Below are positions 47,255-58,810 of a DNA stretch of 64,000 nt, in pieces. Source of the DNA: Epiperipatus broadwayi (Eukaryota > Onychophora > Udeonychophora > Euonychophora > Peripatidae); the NCBI GenBank assembly GCA_028023455.1, contig JAQFVV010006426.1, positions 1,701,023 through 1,765,022 on the forward strand. Direction: 5' to 3'. The first letter of the stretch is position 1. Each line of letters opens with the position of its first letter. A program made the position numbers and the translations under genes. A model generated the notes under the pieces. That model was not told where the DNA came from. It worked only from the letters and a program-made list of their open reading frames with translations, and did no database searches.

Positions 47255-47830
47255 ACCAGGGCTAATCAAAGGAGGGGACTAAAGGGGCAGCTTTGCTGGG
47301 CCTCACAATATTAGAGATCTCAACTTTGCAACTCAATATGTTAAACAAAAATGTAGGAAATGGCATAGGGCTATCATGGCTTATAGAACAGTTTTAAATT
47401 TGCAGTTAAATTCCCCCAAAGAATATATTCAAGAAAGAAACATTTCCAAGCAGGCATACCATAAGTTGAAAATCTAATACAGTTTATGTTTGAGGTGCCA
47501 ATTTGATGACTCTAAGATGAAAACAACTGCAGCACTTTGCAACTGGAAAACCTAATAGTCTTATCCCCCATCAGTCAGTTCTGTGCTAACAGTGTTTTAT
47601 GATACTATCAGTGCTAGAGTAAATCTATTTTATACAAGTGCTATCTGGATCTTATCTGCTTGCTCTTCTCTGAGACCCATAACAAAGTGCTCCCAGAGTC
47701 TTGTTTTTGGCTCTGTAAGTAAAAACTCTCTTTTCTTTCTCACCACATCATTATTTTAAATTTTGAAGGAGCTCTAAAATATTAGTTGCCCCAGACCTCA
47801 AATTTTCTATGAAAGACCCTGTGTGTATTG
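47255..47830. other. Island of more balanced composition, unidentified
   Basis: Noticeably richer in G and C than its surroundings (for example CAAAGGAGGGGACTAAAGGG at 47267 and GACCCATAACAAAGTGCTCC at 47672). No long ORF, terminal repeat or tRNA box was found. It may be an old insertion, perhaps of a host gene or element not represented elsewhere in the window. Confidence 0.4.
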
Positions 47831-49327
47831 TATTGTGTGGATAAGAGTAACATATTGAAAAGGCTATTTCATACTTTATTTTATTTGTTTCTCAGAGTTA
47901 GATGAGCAGCAGGAAATAAACTATTTTTGTATTTGACTTTACAGCATTATCAAGAAGATGTTTATCCTCATAAGAAAATGATCTGATGTTATACTCATTT
48001 GTGTACAAGCTATAATATATAAGCTTAAAAGCACAAAATATTATATAGTTTTTATTTGTTTTATATTGTTTAACTTCCAGAAATATTATTACTGTGGATT
48101 TCTTTTATATGGTATGAGTTTATAAATAATATATTTTATTGCTTTGATTATCTATTACAATTAGTTATTCTAATAGTATAAATTTTATGTAAAACGTAAT
48201 TAAAATGTGTTTAATTTATTAATAAAAAAATATATTGTGGAATTCTTAATTTTACTGAGGAAAATTTTAAAAACATTCTTTTATTTTAAACTAAAAGAAA
48301 ATATTTTGTCTGTTGTTTGGTTTTAATATAATTTTCAACCTTTTCTTTTTTTATGTATTGATTTCTACTTTAACAAAAGGTGTAAATGGGATTATACGTT
48401 GTTTGGTTTTAATAAGTATTTATTATATAAATATATTTTAGCAACTTCAATTTTTATATTTATTTCATGATATTTAAGCAAAAATATCAGTTCACTTTAG
48501 TGTAATTTAATTAAAAAATAACTTGAACAACTCCAAGACAATTTCATTCTCATCTAAAAAGAATGAATCATTTAATTGATATAATAATCTATACGTTTGT
48601 CCAAATGTCCTTTATTCATTCCTATCACACTTACCATTATTAAAACCGTACATATATTAAATTATATTATTCATTGTGCAAATATTCTGTAATTTTATTA
48701 AAGTTTTTCACTTACTTATTATTAATATATTTGTATTCATATAATTAATTTCACTATATAAAGATAGTGACCAATATTTGATCAAAAAGTGTTTATATAT
48801 CAATAAAAACAATGAAGTGAGACCTCATAAATTAAGATTTTTATTGATACATCAGATTATTATGACATTTTCAATATTACTTATCTATAAATAACTAATT
48901 CTGAACCTTATCATAACATTATGTATAGTTTAGTATTTGACCTAAGAAATTGCTAACAAATGATATGTCTCAAATTTTCAGTTTTAGAAATATTTTTGAC
49001 TACTCACTTTATTCCTAAACAAATCAGTATTTATTTGAATCCCCTTTAATTTAAGAAAGTTTTAAGTTTCATTTCAAATTATAAAAAATTACAAACAAAC
49101 ATTAAAGTTTTCTGTTATTCGTTGTCACAGTAGTAATGCTAGGTGCAATTGATGGAGAAGAGACTCTTTAAACAAGAACATTGAAAATTGTTGTAAAATA
49201 ATAAGAAATTTGAGTTTGACTGTTATTCATTTTGAATAAAATTAATTGGTAAAATACATATAGATACTTTAATTTCAGTCAAAAGTATTTAAACTTGACA
49301 TTGTTGATGAATAATGTTTTCCTAAAT
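47831..49327. other. AT-rich intergenic DNA
   Basis: A short stretch near 48340-48390 resembles 33005-33060 (TATGTATTGATT). No gene. Confidence 0.3.
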
Positions 49328-49463
49328 TTGTTTCTATATTTTTTTTTTCTCATATGTCATAGCATCAGCCAGGACGCAAACCCACAACCGTCTGCAACCA
49401 ACTACTTGCTTGCAAGGTGGCTGTGATGATCTCTAGGCTAACAATGCTTGACTTGTTTCTATA
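49328..49463 (-). mobile_element. tRNA-derived SINE, copy 5 (TGC type) with 11-bp target-site duplication
   Basis: Body about 49339-49452 between TTGTTTCTATA repeats (49328-49338, 49453-49463). Minus strand: GTCAAGCATTGTTAGCCTAG start, box A TTAGCCTAGAGAT, box B GGGTTTGCGTCC, end GATGCTATGACATATGAG with A-tail (T-run at 49339-49348). Internal segment CACCTTGCAAGCAAG carries TGC at the anticodon position. Confidence 0.93.
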
Positions 49464-49764
49464 GTTTTAATATTAAAATTGTATACAGTTCAATGTTTAT
49501 CAATCATGCATTATATGTCTTATTTATTCCGTGTCCATTAGATAATCATAAATTTTATCAAACAGAATTTTATTCTTTTAGTAAATTGTTGAAACTTCAA
49601 TTTACATGTCTTATTTCATTATGATACATCTTTCTATATTGTGAGAAGATAATCATCGTTGCATCATAATTTAAATTCAAAATTTTGATATTGACTGTGA
49701 GCTCTCTAAGTACGATATTTGGCAAAAAATATGTAAATGTTTGAATTTGTTTATTGACAGACTT
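49464..49764. other. AT-rich spacer
   Basis: The minus ORF at 49597-49854 overlaps the inverted-repeat arm and has no domain. Not called. Confidence 0.3.
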
Positions 49765-50349
49765 CAGATTATTTAAATTATGTAGTAAATAATAATAACA
49801 ACAATCAGATAATAATAATAAATTTCTTATAACAGCAATAATAATTTTATACATTAAAAGCCTTTTTCAGCACTTGCATTGGTGCCCTTTTCAGATGTTA
49901 CTAATCCATTTAATGTTGATGAATTATTTCAGATATAAAACCATCTATTGTCCAATAATTAAAACAAATAATAACAATATGAATAATTAAAACAAATCAA
50001 AACCCTCATATATAAATTCAGTAATTAAAAAATAATTGACTATATCATAATGATACATTAAATAAATATTACATGCATTTATATATACAATTATATATAT
50101 CATTTTATATAATTTTTTCTTTATTTTTAATCAACCATTTGTTAAGTAAATTTATAGAAAACTTGTAAATATCCATACAATTATTCAAATTATTTTTAAT
50201 ATAGTATGTTTCATATATGATCTTTGATGTAATTTAAATATTTAATACTTTTTGTAGCATCTATATTAAAAATAAGTTAAATAAATATAAGAGATATTTA
50301 CACGACTTCTATAAATTTGGTTAACAATTGGTTGATTAAAAATGAATGG

Positions 50350-51300
50350 AAAATTATATCATCATCATCATCATCAACCATTATCAATCCACTGCAGGAT
50401 GAAGATCTCTCCAACTTCAATCAATCTTCTCCAATCTTTAGCTTTTCTTTTCCACATAACCTTTGCACACTTTCTTATTTTATCCATCCATCGCACATGT
50501 GGTATTTTCTGGGTCTTTTACAATCTCTTAGAATCCAATTTAAGATTTGGATTGTCCATCTATTATCATCTTTTCTAGCAATATGTCTAGACCAACTCTA
50601 CTTCAGCTTTTATTTTTTTCAATGAGGTCAGAAACATCTGTTTGTTCTCTTACCCACATATTGCATTTTCAATCTCTTCTTGTTACTACCTACATGCATC
50701 TTTACATACTTCTTTAAGTGGTCTGAAGTCTCTGTATTGCTCTTCTATTAAGTGTCCAAATCTCAGATCCATAAGTAAGAACTGGTAATACACATTTATT
50801 AAAAACCTTCATTTTCAAACACATAGACATATTTCCTTTTAGTATCAAGTTATTTCTACCAAAACCACTCAAACTAAGTTTAATTCTATGTTTAATTTTA
50901 TCCATTATGTTTCCATCTGTATTAATAATCTGACCAAGGTATTTGTAACTGTTAACTTCTTCTAACTCATCGTAATCAATCTTTATTTTCATATTTTGAG
51001 AAAATCCATTAAACATTATTTTAGCCCTTTTAACATTTATCTTTGGTCCTACTTTCCTACATTCATGTGATAACTCCTGCAACATTTTTTGCAGCTCTAA
51101 AGCATTATTTGCAAAAACATTTACATCATCTGCAAATTTAAATGACTTAAATCTCCATTTACTTTCACTTCTTTAGCTTCCCATTTTAATCCCCAAAATA
51201 CTTCTTGCAGCACTGCTGTAAAAAGTTTTGGGGATATGGAGTCACCCTGTCTTACACCCTTTTCAATGTTGACTTTCCCAGTATCCTTATATAATTATAT
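50350..51300 (-). mobile_element. RTE-like non-LTR retrotransposon, 5'-truncated, (ATC)n tail
   Basis: Minus-strand element: GVRQGDSISPKLF (about 51250) is RT block B, followed by the FADD catalytic block (51125-51136), then the C-terminal ORF at 50714-51085, then a decayed basic C-terminus and a (GAT)n tail at 50359-50376. It shares its last ~180 bp with 33200-33390. A frameshift lies near 51145-51155. Confidence 0.9.
50714..51136 (-). pseudogene. RTE-like RT, palm C-terminus and thumb
   Basis: From FADDVNVFANN the frame runs through MLQELSHECRKVGPKINVKR (the block after the catalytic Asps), EVNSYKYLGQIINTDGNIMD (the YLG block), KIKHRIKLSLSGFGRNN, and VLPVLTYGSEIWTLNRRAIQ (the conserved YGSE-W-L region), ending LQTT with a stop. 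This order is typical of RTE/BovB-type LINE RTs. Upstream blocks are out of frame and downstream sequence is full of stops. The RT would copy element RNA at a nicked target; this copy is dead. Confidence 0.9.
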
Positions 51301-51660
51301 AAGATGATATATATATATATATATATAAAATGCATATAATATGTATTTAATGTATTATTATGATACAGTCAATTATTTTGTAATTACTGAACTTATATAT
51401 GAGGGTTCTGATTTGTTTTAATTATTTATATTGCTATTATTTATTTTAATTTCATTATTGGACACTGGATGATTTTATGTCTCAAATAATTCATCAACAT
51501 TAAATAGATTAGAAAGATTTGAAAAGGGCATCAAAGCAGGTGCTGAAAAAGGATTTTAATGTATAAAATTATTATTGATTATATAGCTGTTGTAAAGAAT
51601 TTATTATTATTTTCTGATTATTATTTTATGGAAGAGTAGCATAAGAATTTTCATTTTTTT

Positions 51661-52803
51661 CCTATTTTGATATAGTAAATAATATTATTTTTTTTATAAA
51701 TTTTTAAACCAAATATTTCTTTTTATTGGTTAAAAATGATATTTGATATTTAAACAATTGTGATCAGCTAACATGAAATTTCACTGCATTATATATTTGG
51801 TCATAGATTTAAAAATAGCATAAATTGTTATACAGGTCAAAATAGAGAAAGGTAAAATAATATCAAATTTGAATTCATAAAAAATTGGAAAAAAATAATC
51901 TTGTCATAAATATTATATAATAAAATAGTGTTATGTCACTTAGAAACAATATTTTATTATCTACCATTTGTTTATATAATTTTGTATGTTTGAATGACCA
52001 ATATTTAATTTTCTATTATGAAAAATCGGCTAATAGGTATACCGATACAAGGTTTTTTGACATTGCTATCTCATACATAAAAAAATGATTTTAAAATGAA
52101 AAAAAAATAGATTCATTAAATACTTTAAATTTACATATTAATTCAACATTTTTAACTAGGTTAAAACATAGTAAATTATGATAACAGCATTTCCAAATAT
52201 ATTTAATAGTTAGAAGTAAAGTTATATGAGATATAAATATAGAAAATCATGTACAAATCTTCTTTTTACAACATAGTCTTTTACAATTACAATAAACTGA
52301 ATTTTAAGCAAGTGTATAACGAATGTAACAAATTGTATGAAAATTATTAAACTGGTGACAATTGATGTATGTTTGGTTATGAATGTAAAACCAATATATA
52401 TATATACATACAGAAGTTTATGTTAAAATAGCAATTATATGATATGGGAAATTACAAAAAAATACATTTATAAAAGTTTGGCAAAATGTTTAAACATTTA
52501 AGAATATTAAAATGGTAAAGAATTTTAGAAGGTCCAATTTCATGGAAAATAATGTTAAACATCAGAAATTTAAATATTGGCCATGATAACATGTAGAATC
52601 CAGTAATCATTAAAGCATATAAATGATTCTACTGAATTATCAATTATTGTTCTTGACATAAATGGTAAAAAGTGACGTTATTTTTTTAAAATAAAGTGTA
52701 CAGATAATTTTTTTTTATAATTGTAATCATTTGGTATTTTTATTTTATATATTATTAATAAATACAAATTGTTCACAGTTTCAAAATTCTTTATTTTTTT
52801 TAG
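51661..52803. other. Intronic or intergenic AT-rich DNA
   Basis: Upstream of the exon at 52804, so probably intron of the same host gene, ending in a T-rich tract and TTTTTTTTAG acceptor. No further exon was recognised. Confidence 0.4.
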
Positions 52804-52905
52804 CTCCTTATCGGGGATCTCATGTAGGAAGGAAACAACAACAAAACAATAAACCCGACAGAAGTACATTAGAATGTCTGGAGAGACATTTAGATGAACT
52901 TCCTG
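52804..52905 (+). CDS. Penultimate coding exon of an unidentified conserved-looking gene
   Basis: Bounded by a polypyrimidine tract with TTTTTTTTAG and by G|GTAAGT. In phase 1 it encodes PYRGSHVGRKQQQNNKPDRS followed by TLECLERHLDELP. The phase (one base carried over) matches the acceptor at 58157 exactly, giving Glu at the junction. Its codon use is normal and less AT-biased than the flanks. I do not recognise the protein. Upstream exons must exist before this point but could not be identified with confidence. The hydrophilic, charged sequence suggests a soluble or helical C-terminal region. Confidence 0.7.
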
Positions 52906-53042
52906 GTAAGTTTTTGATATTTTATAATTCTCATAAATAATAAAATTTCTAAATATGGAAAATTATTTCTATCAAGAATTAAATAAGCAACAATCCAGAT
53001 AACACATGATTTTTTTTTTTTGATGAAATATTAAATAGCCTT

Positions 53043-53100
53043 GCCCCCCCCCCCCCCCCCCCGGGGGGGGGGGGGGCCCCGCCCCCGGAAGGGACCCCCC
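53043..53100. repeat. C/G homopolymer block
   Basis: About 18 C, 15-16 G, then mixed C/G runs to 53100, in otherwise AT-rich DNA. Palindromic and able to form G4/i-motif structures, but an assembly or base-calling artefact is equally likely. Confidence 0.8.
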
Positions 53101-53252
53101 TAAAGCCTTTTCAATGAAAAATTTATAAACTTTTGGTAATATATGAATGTTAAGATATAGAGTTAAAGTACCTTGTGGAAAGGAAACAGGTTATTCTCAG
53201 TTAAACTGGGTAACATTTACTCTATGTAAAAATAAAGAATAGTAATTAAAAG

Positions 53253-53379
53253 ATTATTAATTTTTCTTATGTGTCATAGCATCAGCCAGGAAGTGAACCC
53301 GTTAACCCAGGACAACTTTTTGTAAAGCAGCTGTTGCTGACCACTCAACCACCAATGCTTGACTATTATTATTAATTTT
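53253..53379 (-). mobile_element. tRNA-derived SINE, copy 6 (TAC type) with 12-bp target-site duplication
   Basis: Body about 53265-53363 between ATTATTAATTTT repeats (53253-53264, 53368-53379). Minus strand: GTCAAGCATTGGTGGTTGAG start, box A TGGTTGAGTGGTC, CAGCTGCTTTACAA with TAC in the loop, box B-like GGGTTCACTTCC, end GCTGATGCTATGAC, A-tail. Lies antisense in the host intron. Confidence 0.92.
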
Positions 53380-53389
53380 AACTCAATAA

Positions 53390-54860
53390 TATCAAAACAT
53401 TCCAGAACACTTATACTTTCAAAAGTGTGACTATTTTTTGTTTTTAAAGAATGAATTAAAAGAAAAATTGTTCCTTTATTGTATGTAATTGTTTTACATA
53501 TTTATTATATGTCATATTGGTAAATATTTGCTATTTAGTTTTACATTTGTATTCATTTTTTCCTTTATTAATACTTTGAAAAATATTTGTAAAAAGTTCA
53601 AAGATTGGATAAATGTATAATTATCATATTATTAAAGTTTTTTTAAGTTTATAATAAGAAACAATATTCTAAAGGGTACATTGTTTAGACATGTATTGCT
53701 AATAACATAAATAAAGCAAATTACAATACAAATGTTAATTAAAGTAAAAATAAAAACATAAAAATATCAGAAAAATGAGTAATTTTCATAGTATTAAATG
53801 TTATATTCACTATATAGCAAGAAATTATCTCTAAAGAAAAAATTGTTTAACCTTGTATTTTAATCATACAAATTCAGTTAAAATATCAATGTTATATTTA
53901 AATATATATATACTTTTAAACTAGATTTAATTAGAGGAAATTTGAACACAGAATTTCAAGCTACTTTTTTTTACAGATTATTTAATAATAATCTTTTGGT
54001 CATAATTTTGTTTACATATTTTCATAAAATGTGAAATAATTTATAATTAAATAAAAATATAATGTATTTTGAATTTTGATAGCTTTAAACTTTCAAACTA
54101 CATTAAACATTCATTTTTGCAGAAATGCACTATTTGTAATTGTGTTGTAATGGAATTAATTATTACTAAATTGTAAAAGTGTAAATTCTTCCTAATGTGA
54201 AAATTACTTATGATAATATGCTTTGAAATTGAATAATCTTCCACTGTCAATTTAATTACAATATGTACAAAACTACTGCTTAATCAATTATTAAGAGAAA
54301 TACAATAGTACACAAATTACATTGAAACTCATTGTAAATCATCTTAGTGTTAATTTCTTTTTTATATAGATCAACACTCATAAAATACACATTAAAATTT
54401 TGTTTTCATATTTTAATGTCATTATATTAATTATAAAACATGCATAAAACATTATCTATAAATATACTTATGACTTATTCCAAAGATCACTTGAATATTT
54501 GTTATTTTTGTGAACCAACATGTTATTATTTATAGTTTAATATTTCAACTTTATAGGGTATGAAGACTAATCACAATGTACTACAAAATCTTTCACAAAA
54601 CATAAAAAGACTTTTGTAGTAATGACAACATATGAACATGTTTATTGCATAATCTACAAAACATATCTCGTTTATAGTAAGCTATTCTTTTTTTAAAAGA
54701 TAAAATGATTCATCGCTAAATTTATTTCCACTTTACGTTTTTGCAAATTTCAATAAAAAGTTATTTTTTAATCTACATCTATTATCAAAATCCTGCCTTG
54801 TTTAAAAAGGCAGGATAAGTATACTTTGAGTTTCTTGTATGCAATTATTTTTTAATGAAT
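53390..54860 (+). repeat. Old repeat block (matches 27110-27330 and 29540-30620)
   Basis: The first ~250 bp align to 27110-27330 and the part from 53760 on to 29540-30620, in the same order and orientation. This joins two blocks that are 2 kb apart in the other copy. Confidence 0.6.
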
Positions 54861-56485
54861 ATATATATATATATATATAATAGTCAGGGTAAATCAGGAG
54901 TCTTATCATATCTGCCATACAGGTTACCACCAGGCCATTTAAACCTGGAATATTTATATAGTAGGCAGATACTTATTGTTAAGATCTAATTATATTTTAT
55001 TAAGACCGTTAGCCCATGCCACTAGCTCAAGGAGTAGCTGAGATTTAAAGTAAATTCTTAAACATTTGAATAAAGATTTACATTCTTAAAATATTGTTAA
55101 TATATATAAAATAAAATAATCCACTGCCAGTAATAACACACAAAAAACATTTATTGACACACACATGTATATAAATTTAAAGTTGAGTGATAAATTGATC
55201 TTCTTTTAGATTTTAATATTAATTTATTGTAGAAAATATTAATTTATAAATTAAAATTATTTTAGTAAGTTCGCACAGATGGACAGTTTATAAAAGTATG
55301 TTTTATAATTTTGAGTATAGATAGGCTACATAGATTACACAATTAAAACTTTTCAAAAACAATCATTCAACCTCAGACTAAAAGTTCATAGCCAAACCAA
55401 TGCTCGCTTCATGATATATAGACATAACCAATGCAATATGAAGATGCTAGCATACTCAACTATGAAACAAATGGTGTGAAATTAAAGCCCCTTAAAACTA
55501 ACAAACTTAAATGAATCCATGCAGCTATCTACACTCAACATTAAATTTAATATTTTAGTTAGGAGATAAATAAAAACAAAATATGGAAATGATTAATTAG
55601 CAAACTTATTCATAATAATAAATATTAATAATTGAGTTCAAAATGTTTAAGCCAGATAAGAGTTTATATTTTATATTACCAATTGAAAGTTTGTTAAAGT
55701 TCATATTAAATAAATAAAAGTGTTCATACTTTCCATGAGAAGTCTGTCTTGTCCATGAGAGATCTGAAGTTTGTTTAATATTTTTGGGAAGATCAGTCCG
55801 TTGTTTGCTGCCATTCAGTACTCATTAGTTTGGAGGCTGCCTCATCTGGTATATAACAGAAAATTAAATCTATTGCAAACTCCTACATTGTGGAGTCTGA
55901 AATACAGCTACAGTTCATATATAGCTTAAGTCAGATTTGAGACAAGAACTATTCATGAATTCAATTATTTTGGATTTTATACTTTTATTAGCCTCTTATC
56001 AGCATTTTTACGGATCAAGTAAACATGATGTCACTGATTCTAAGGTCTAGATGTTTTTCTATTATAGTCTGTGCGCTTGTTGTTTCAGAGCAGAATCAAT
56101 CTTTAATTTTTATTTATATTTCCTATTTGAACTTTTAATTATTTAAGTGTCCCAGTTTGCTTTAAAACAATCATTTCCATTTACTAAGATTAAAATATGA
56201 TTCTTAAATTAGAAATTCATTAACATTTATTTCTATTTTCTTTTATACAACTTTTTAATTAATAATAGATGCATTGTAATGAAACTTTTTATATAATAAC
56301 TTATTAACAAAAACATTTATCTATCTTTAGATCTTTATTTATTATTTTTTTTTTACAAAAAAGTACTTTCAAATCCTTTTTTTTAAAAATCCTTTTAATG
56401 TTTTAATTTTTGGCTTTTAGTTTTTAATAAAATAATTTTTACTTAAGATTTATTTTCCCTTTTATTTTAATATAATGTAACGGCA
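54861..56485. other. Intronic AT-rich DNA
   Basis: Starts with a (TA)n tract (54860-54880). Slightly GC-richer stretches at 54885-55050 and 55740-55930 have no recognisable ends or ORFs. Confidence 0.35.
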
Positions 56486-56597
56486 TGTGTATACCGTTAC
56501 AATATATATATATATATATATTTCATCACACTTTGTACAATGTGTATACCGTTACAATATATATATATATATATATTTCATCACACTTTGTACAATG
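56486..56597 (+). repeat. Two-copy tandem duplication, 55-bp unit
   Basis: TGTGTATACCGTTACAAT, a (TA)n run, then TTTCATCACACTTTGTACAA occurs at 56486-56540 and identically from 56541 on. Recent duplication. Confidence 0.9.
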
Positions 56598-57485
56598 TCT
56601 TGCATTTATTAATACCATTAGAAATGTTATAAATGGTTTAGATATCATAATTATATGTAATATTTTTAGTATTGACTTTTTAAATTGAGTAAGCAATATG
56701 CTTAAGCAATGACTGACATATCTTTTAATTAGAAGAACTAACACAAATTTAATAATGAAGAGACATTTTTATGTTCAGGATAAGGATAATTATCATTGTG
56801 ATATATTTATATAAAATATGAAACATTATTCAAGAATTATAATTAAAAATTTAATGAAATTTTATTGAAAATGATTTATAATTCACAGAAACATCAATAA
56901 TGCAGCTTTTACATTATGATAATCTTTTTAAAAGTAGTATTTTTAAGTAAATATTTACCAAAGTAAAAAAAAAACAAAATTACAGAGATGATTGAACAAG
57001 TCTATTGGATTAACCATTTACTGTGACTTTAATTATTGTACGTGCATTTGTGTGTTATATTTTGTTATTTTGGTTTTTTAGTTATAAGCAAATTGTTGCA
57101 CAAATATTATGAATGTTATCATAAAACATATTGTATGACATGTCAAAATTGTGTTAATATACATAAGTTAGTGACAAGTAAGGAAGATATCTTCAATTAA
57201 AAGTCATATTGCAATAATATAAGTTATTTTCAAATGTATTAGAATGTGTTCCACATTATTGGATTGCAATTGATGAATTGATTGTAATGAGAGTATAAAA
57301 TCTCATAATAAAATTGTGCACTTTGTTTACTGCAATTTTATGATGAATCAAATTAAATTGATAAATTAATTGCATTTACCTAAATAGAAATCATACATTG
57401 CAATAATATATAATGCATTAAGAGACATTTTTTTCTGGTTTATTAGTACCCATATGATTGCTATGGCTCAAACTTTGATCATTTA
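56598..57485. other. Intronic AT-rich DNA
   Basis: No features recognised between the tandem duplication and H3. Confidence 0.3.
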
Positions 57486-57880
57486 TAAGTATTCATATTA
57501 AATCATCAAACACCACATGATCACCAAAATGTATGGGTGTTGAATTGAGTTCAGACCCATATGACTATATAAGCTATTGAACTTAGATTGAAAATATTAT
57601 TGTGTTTTCGATTTCATTCTCATAGTTTTGTAGTGAAGCAGAGATAAAAGGTGGCTGCTGGGGGGTTGCATTAGATCCTAAGATCTAGGTGCAGTACTCT
57701 CAGATCCAAGGCTCCTCACTGCTGAAGGCCACAAGCCAGAAACTAGTCATGGGATATTGGATGAGTAGGCACTAGATAGGGATTTTATGCACAAGCCTTC
57801 TGGCATCCATTGATTACTCTGGTTAGCACAAGGTGGCACTACTATATGGAGAGTTTTTGCCTGTTTAAGTATTCATATTA
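57486..57880 (+). mobile_element. Hairpin retroposon H3 with 15-bp target-site duplication
   Basis: Body 57501-57865 between TAAGTATTCATATTA repeats (57486-57500, 57866-57880). It shares the leader CACATGATCACC, the centre (GACTATATAAGCTATTGA to GAAGGCCACAAGCCAGAAAC) and the right arm with H1, but the left hairpin arm is missing. 3' end GTTTTTGCCTGTT. Confidence 0.87.
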
Positions 57881-58156
57881 CAGTAATAAATTAGCTAAAT
57901 AACAAAATCCTTATGTCAAAATAAAATGTCAAACAAATGTGCCCAACTTTGCTATTAATTCTATAAAAACAGCTTAAAAAATAAAATAATTTTAAAATAA
58001 ATAAATAAAAATTTATTTAATACTATAAACTAAGTTTCAGTTTTTTATTGAAATCTTATCAAGATGATTCCTTATTTATTTTTAAAAAGTATTTTTAATA
58101 ATATATTATTATAAATTTTCAAAATAAATTTGTAGTGATTTTTGCTTTATTTATAG

Positions 58157-58296
58157 AGGATATCAAAGAAGAAGTACAAACACTATTATCAGTTCAATAT
58201 CAAATTGATGATGAAGAACTAACTGAAAGACTTGAGCAAATTCTTGAAAAATTATGTGGACAACGCCGTGATATATATGCTGCAATATTTAAATAA
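58157..58296 (+). CDS. Terminal coding exon of the same unidentified gene
   Basis: Acceptor TTTATTTATAG at 58146-58156. With the G from the previous exon it reads EDIKEEVQTLLSVQYQIDD, then ELTERLEQILEKLCGQ and RRDIYAAIFK before TAA at 58294-58296. This is a strongly acidic and helical-looking segment with heptad-like Leu/Ile spacing, typical of a protein interaction tail. The joined two-exon C-terminus is about 80 residues. The coding stretch stands out from its surroundings by high codon complexity. The gene is not identified. Confidence 0.72.
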
Positions 58297-58520
58297 TAAA
58301 ACAGTATTTGTTTTAGAAGATAATAGTAACAATGTATCACAGTTTTGTGTAATATATAAATTATAGCAAATTAAGTTGTTTAACATTAGTATGGCATTTA
58401 TAAATTCTAATGTAAATGCCTCGTTTCAAAACATTTTTAAAAACTTTGTATTAATACAATATTGTGTACACCTCTGAAAATTTTGATTTGTAATTTTTTG
58501 TTTAATAAATCTTATATCTG
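58297..58520 (+). terminator. 3' UTR with polyadenylation signal
   Basis: AATAAA at 58504-58509, about 210 bp after the stop codon, is the best candidate. A TAATAAAAC right after the stop is a weaker alternative. No downstream U/GU-rich element was judged decisive. Confidence 0.5.
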
Positions 58521-58775
58521 CTAAACATAATATTTTTGATTATTAATATACTTTGTCATATGTAAACACATTTGCCATATAGAGTCTTAATAGAGTCAAA
58601 AAGCTATTTATTTTGAATACTTTTTATAAAAAACAATGTGTCAAAAAATAAACATTTATTAAAAAAGCAGAAATCCTACAATTAGTAGATACTTAATAAC
58701 ATGGAAAATAATTCTTAATTCTAATGCCTCTTGATATTAGTTGATAAAAATTCATTGATTAACAATTGTGCACTT

Positions 58776-58810
<35 letters not shown>

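Larger units (their letters stand above)
49765..51660. repeat. Large inverted repeat (arms ~340-360 bp) around an RTE fragment
   Basis: The left arm (about 49765-50106) and right arm (about 51302-51660) are inverted copies: CCTTTTTCAGCACTTGCATT at 49861 pairs with AGCAGGTGCTGAAAAAGG at 51536, TTTAATGTTGATGAATTATTT with AAATAATTCATCAACATTAAA, and AACCCTCATATATAA with TTATATATGAGGGTT. The spacer holds the RTE-like 3' end. Element class unknown; no transposase ORF. Confidence 0.85.
52906..58156 (+). other. 5.25-kb intron loaded with repeats
   Basis: Runs from GTAAGT at 52906 to TTTATTTATAG at 58156. It contains a C/G homopolymer block, SINE copy 6, an old repeat block, a tandem duplication at 56486 and the H3 hairpin element. 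No alternative exon was recognised. Confidence 0.65.
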
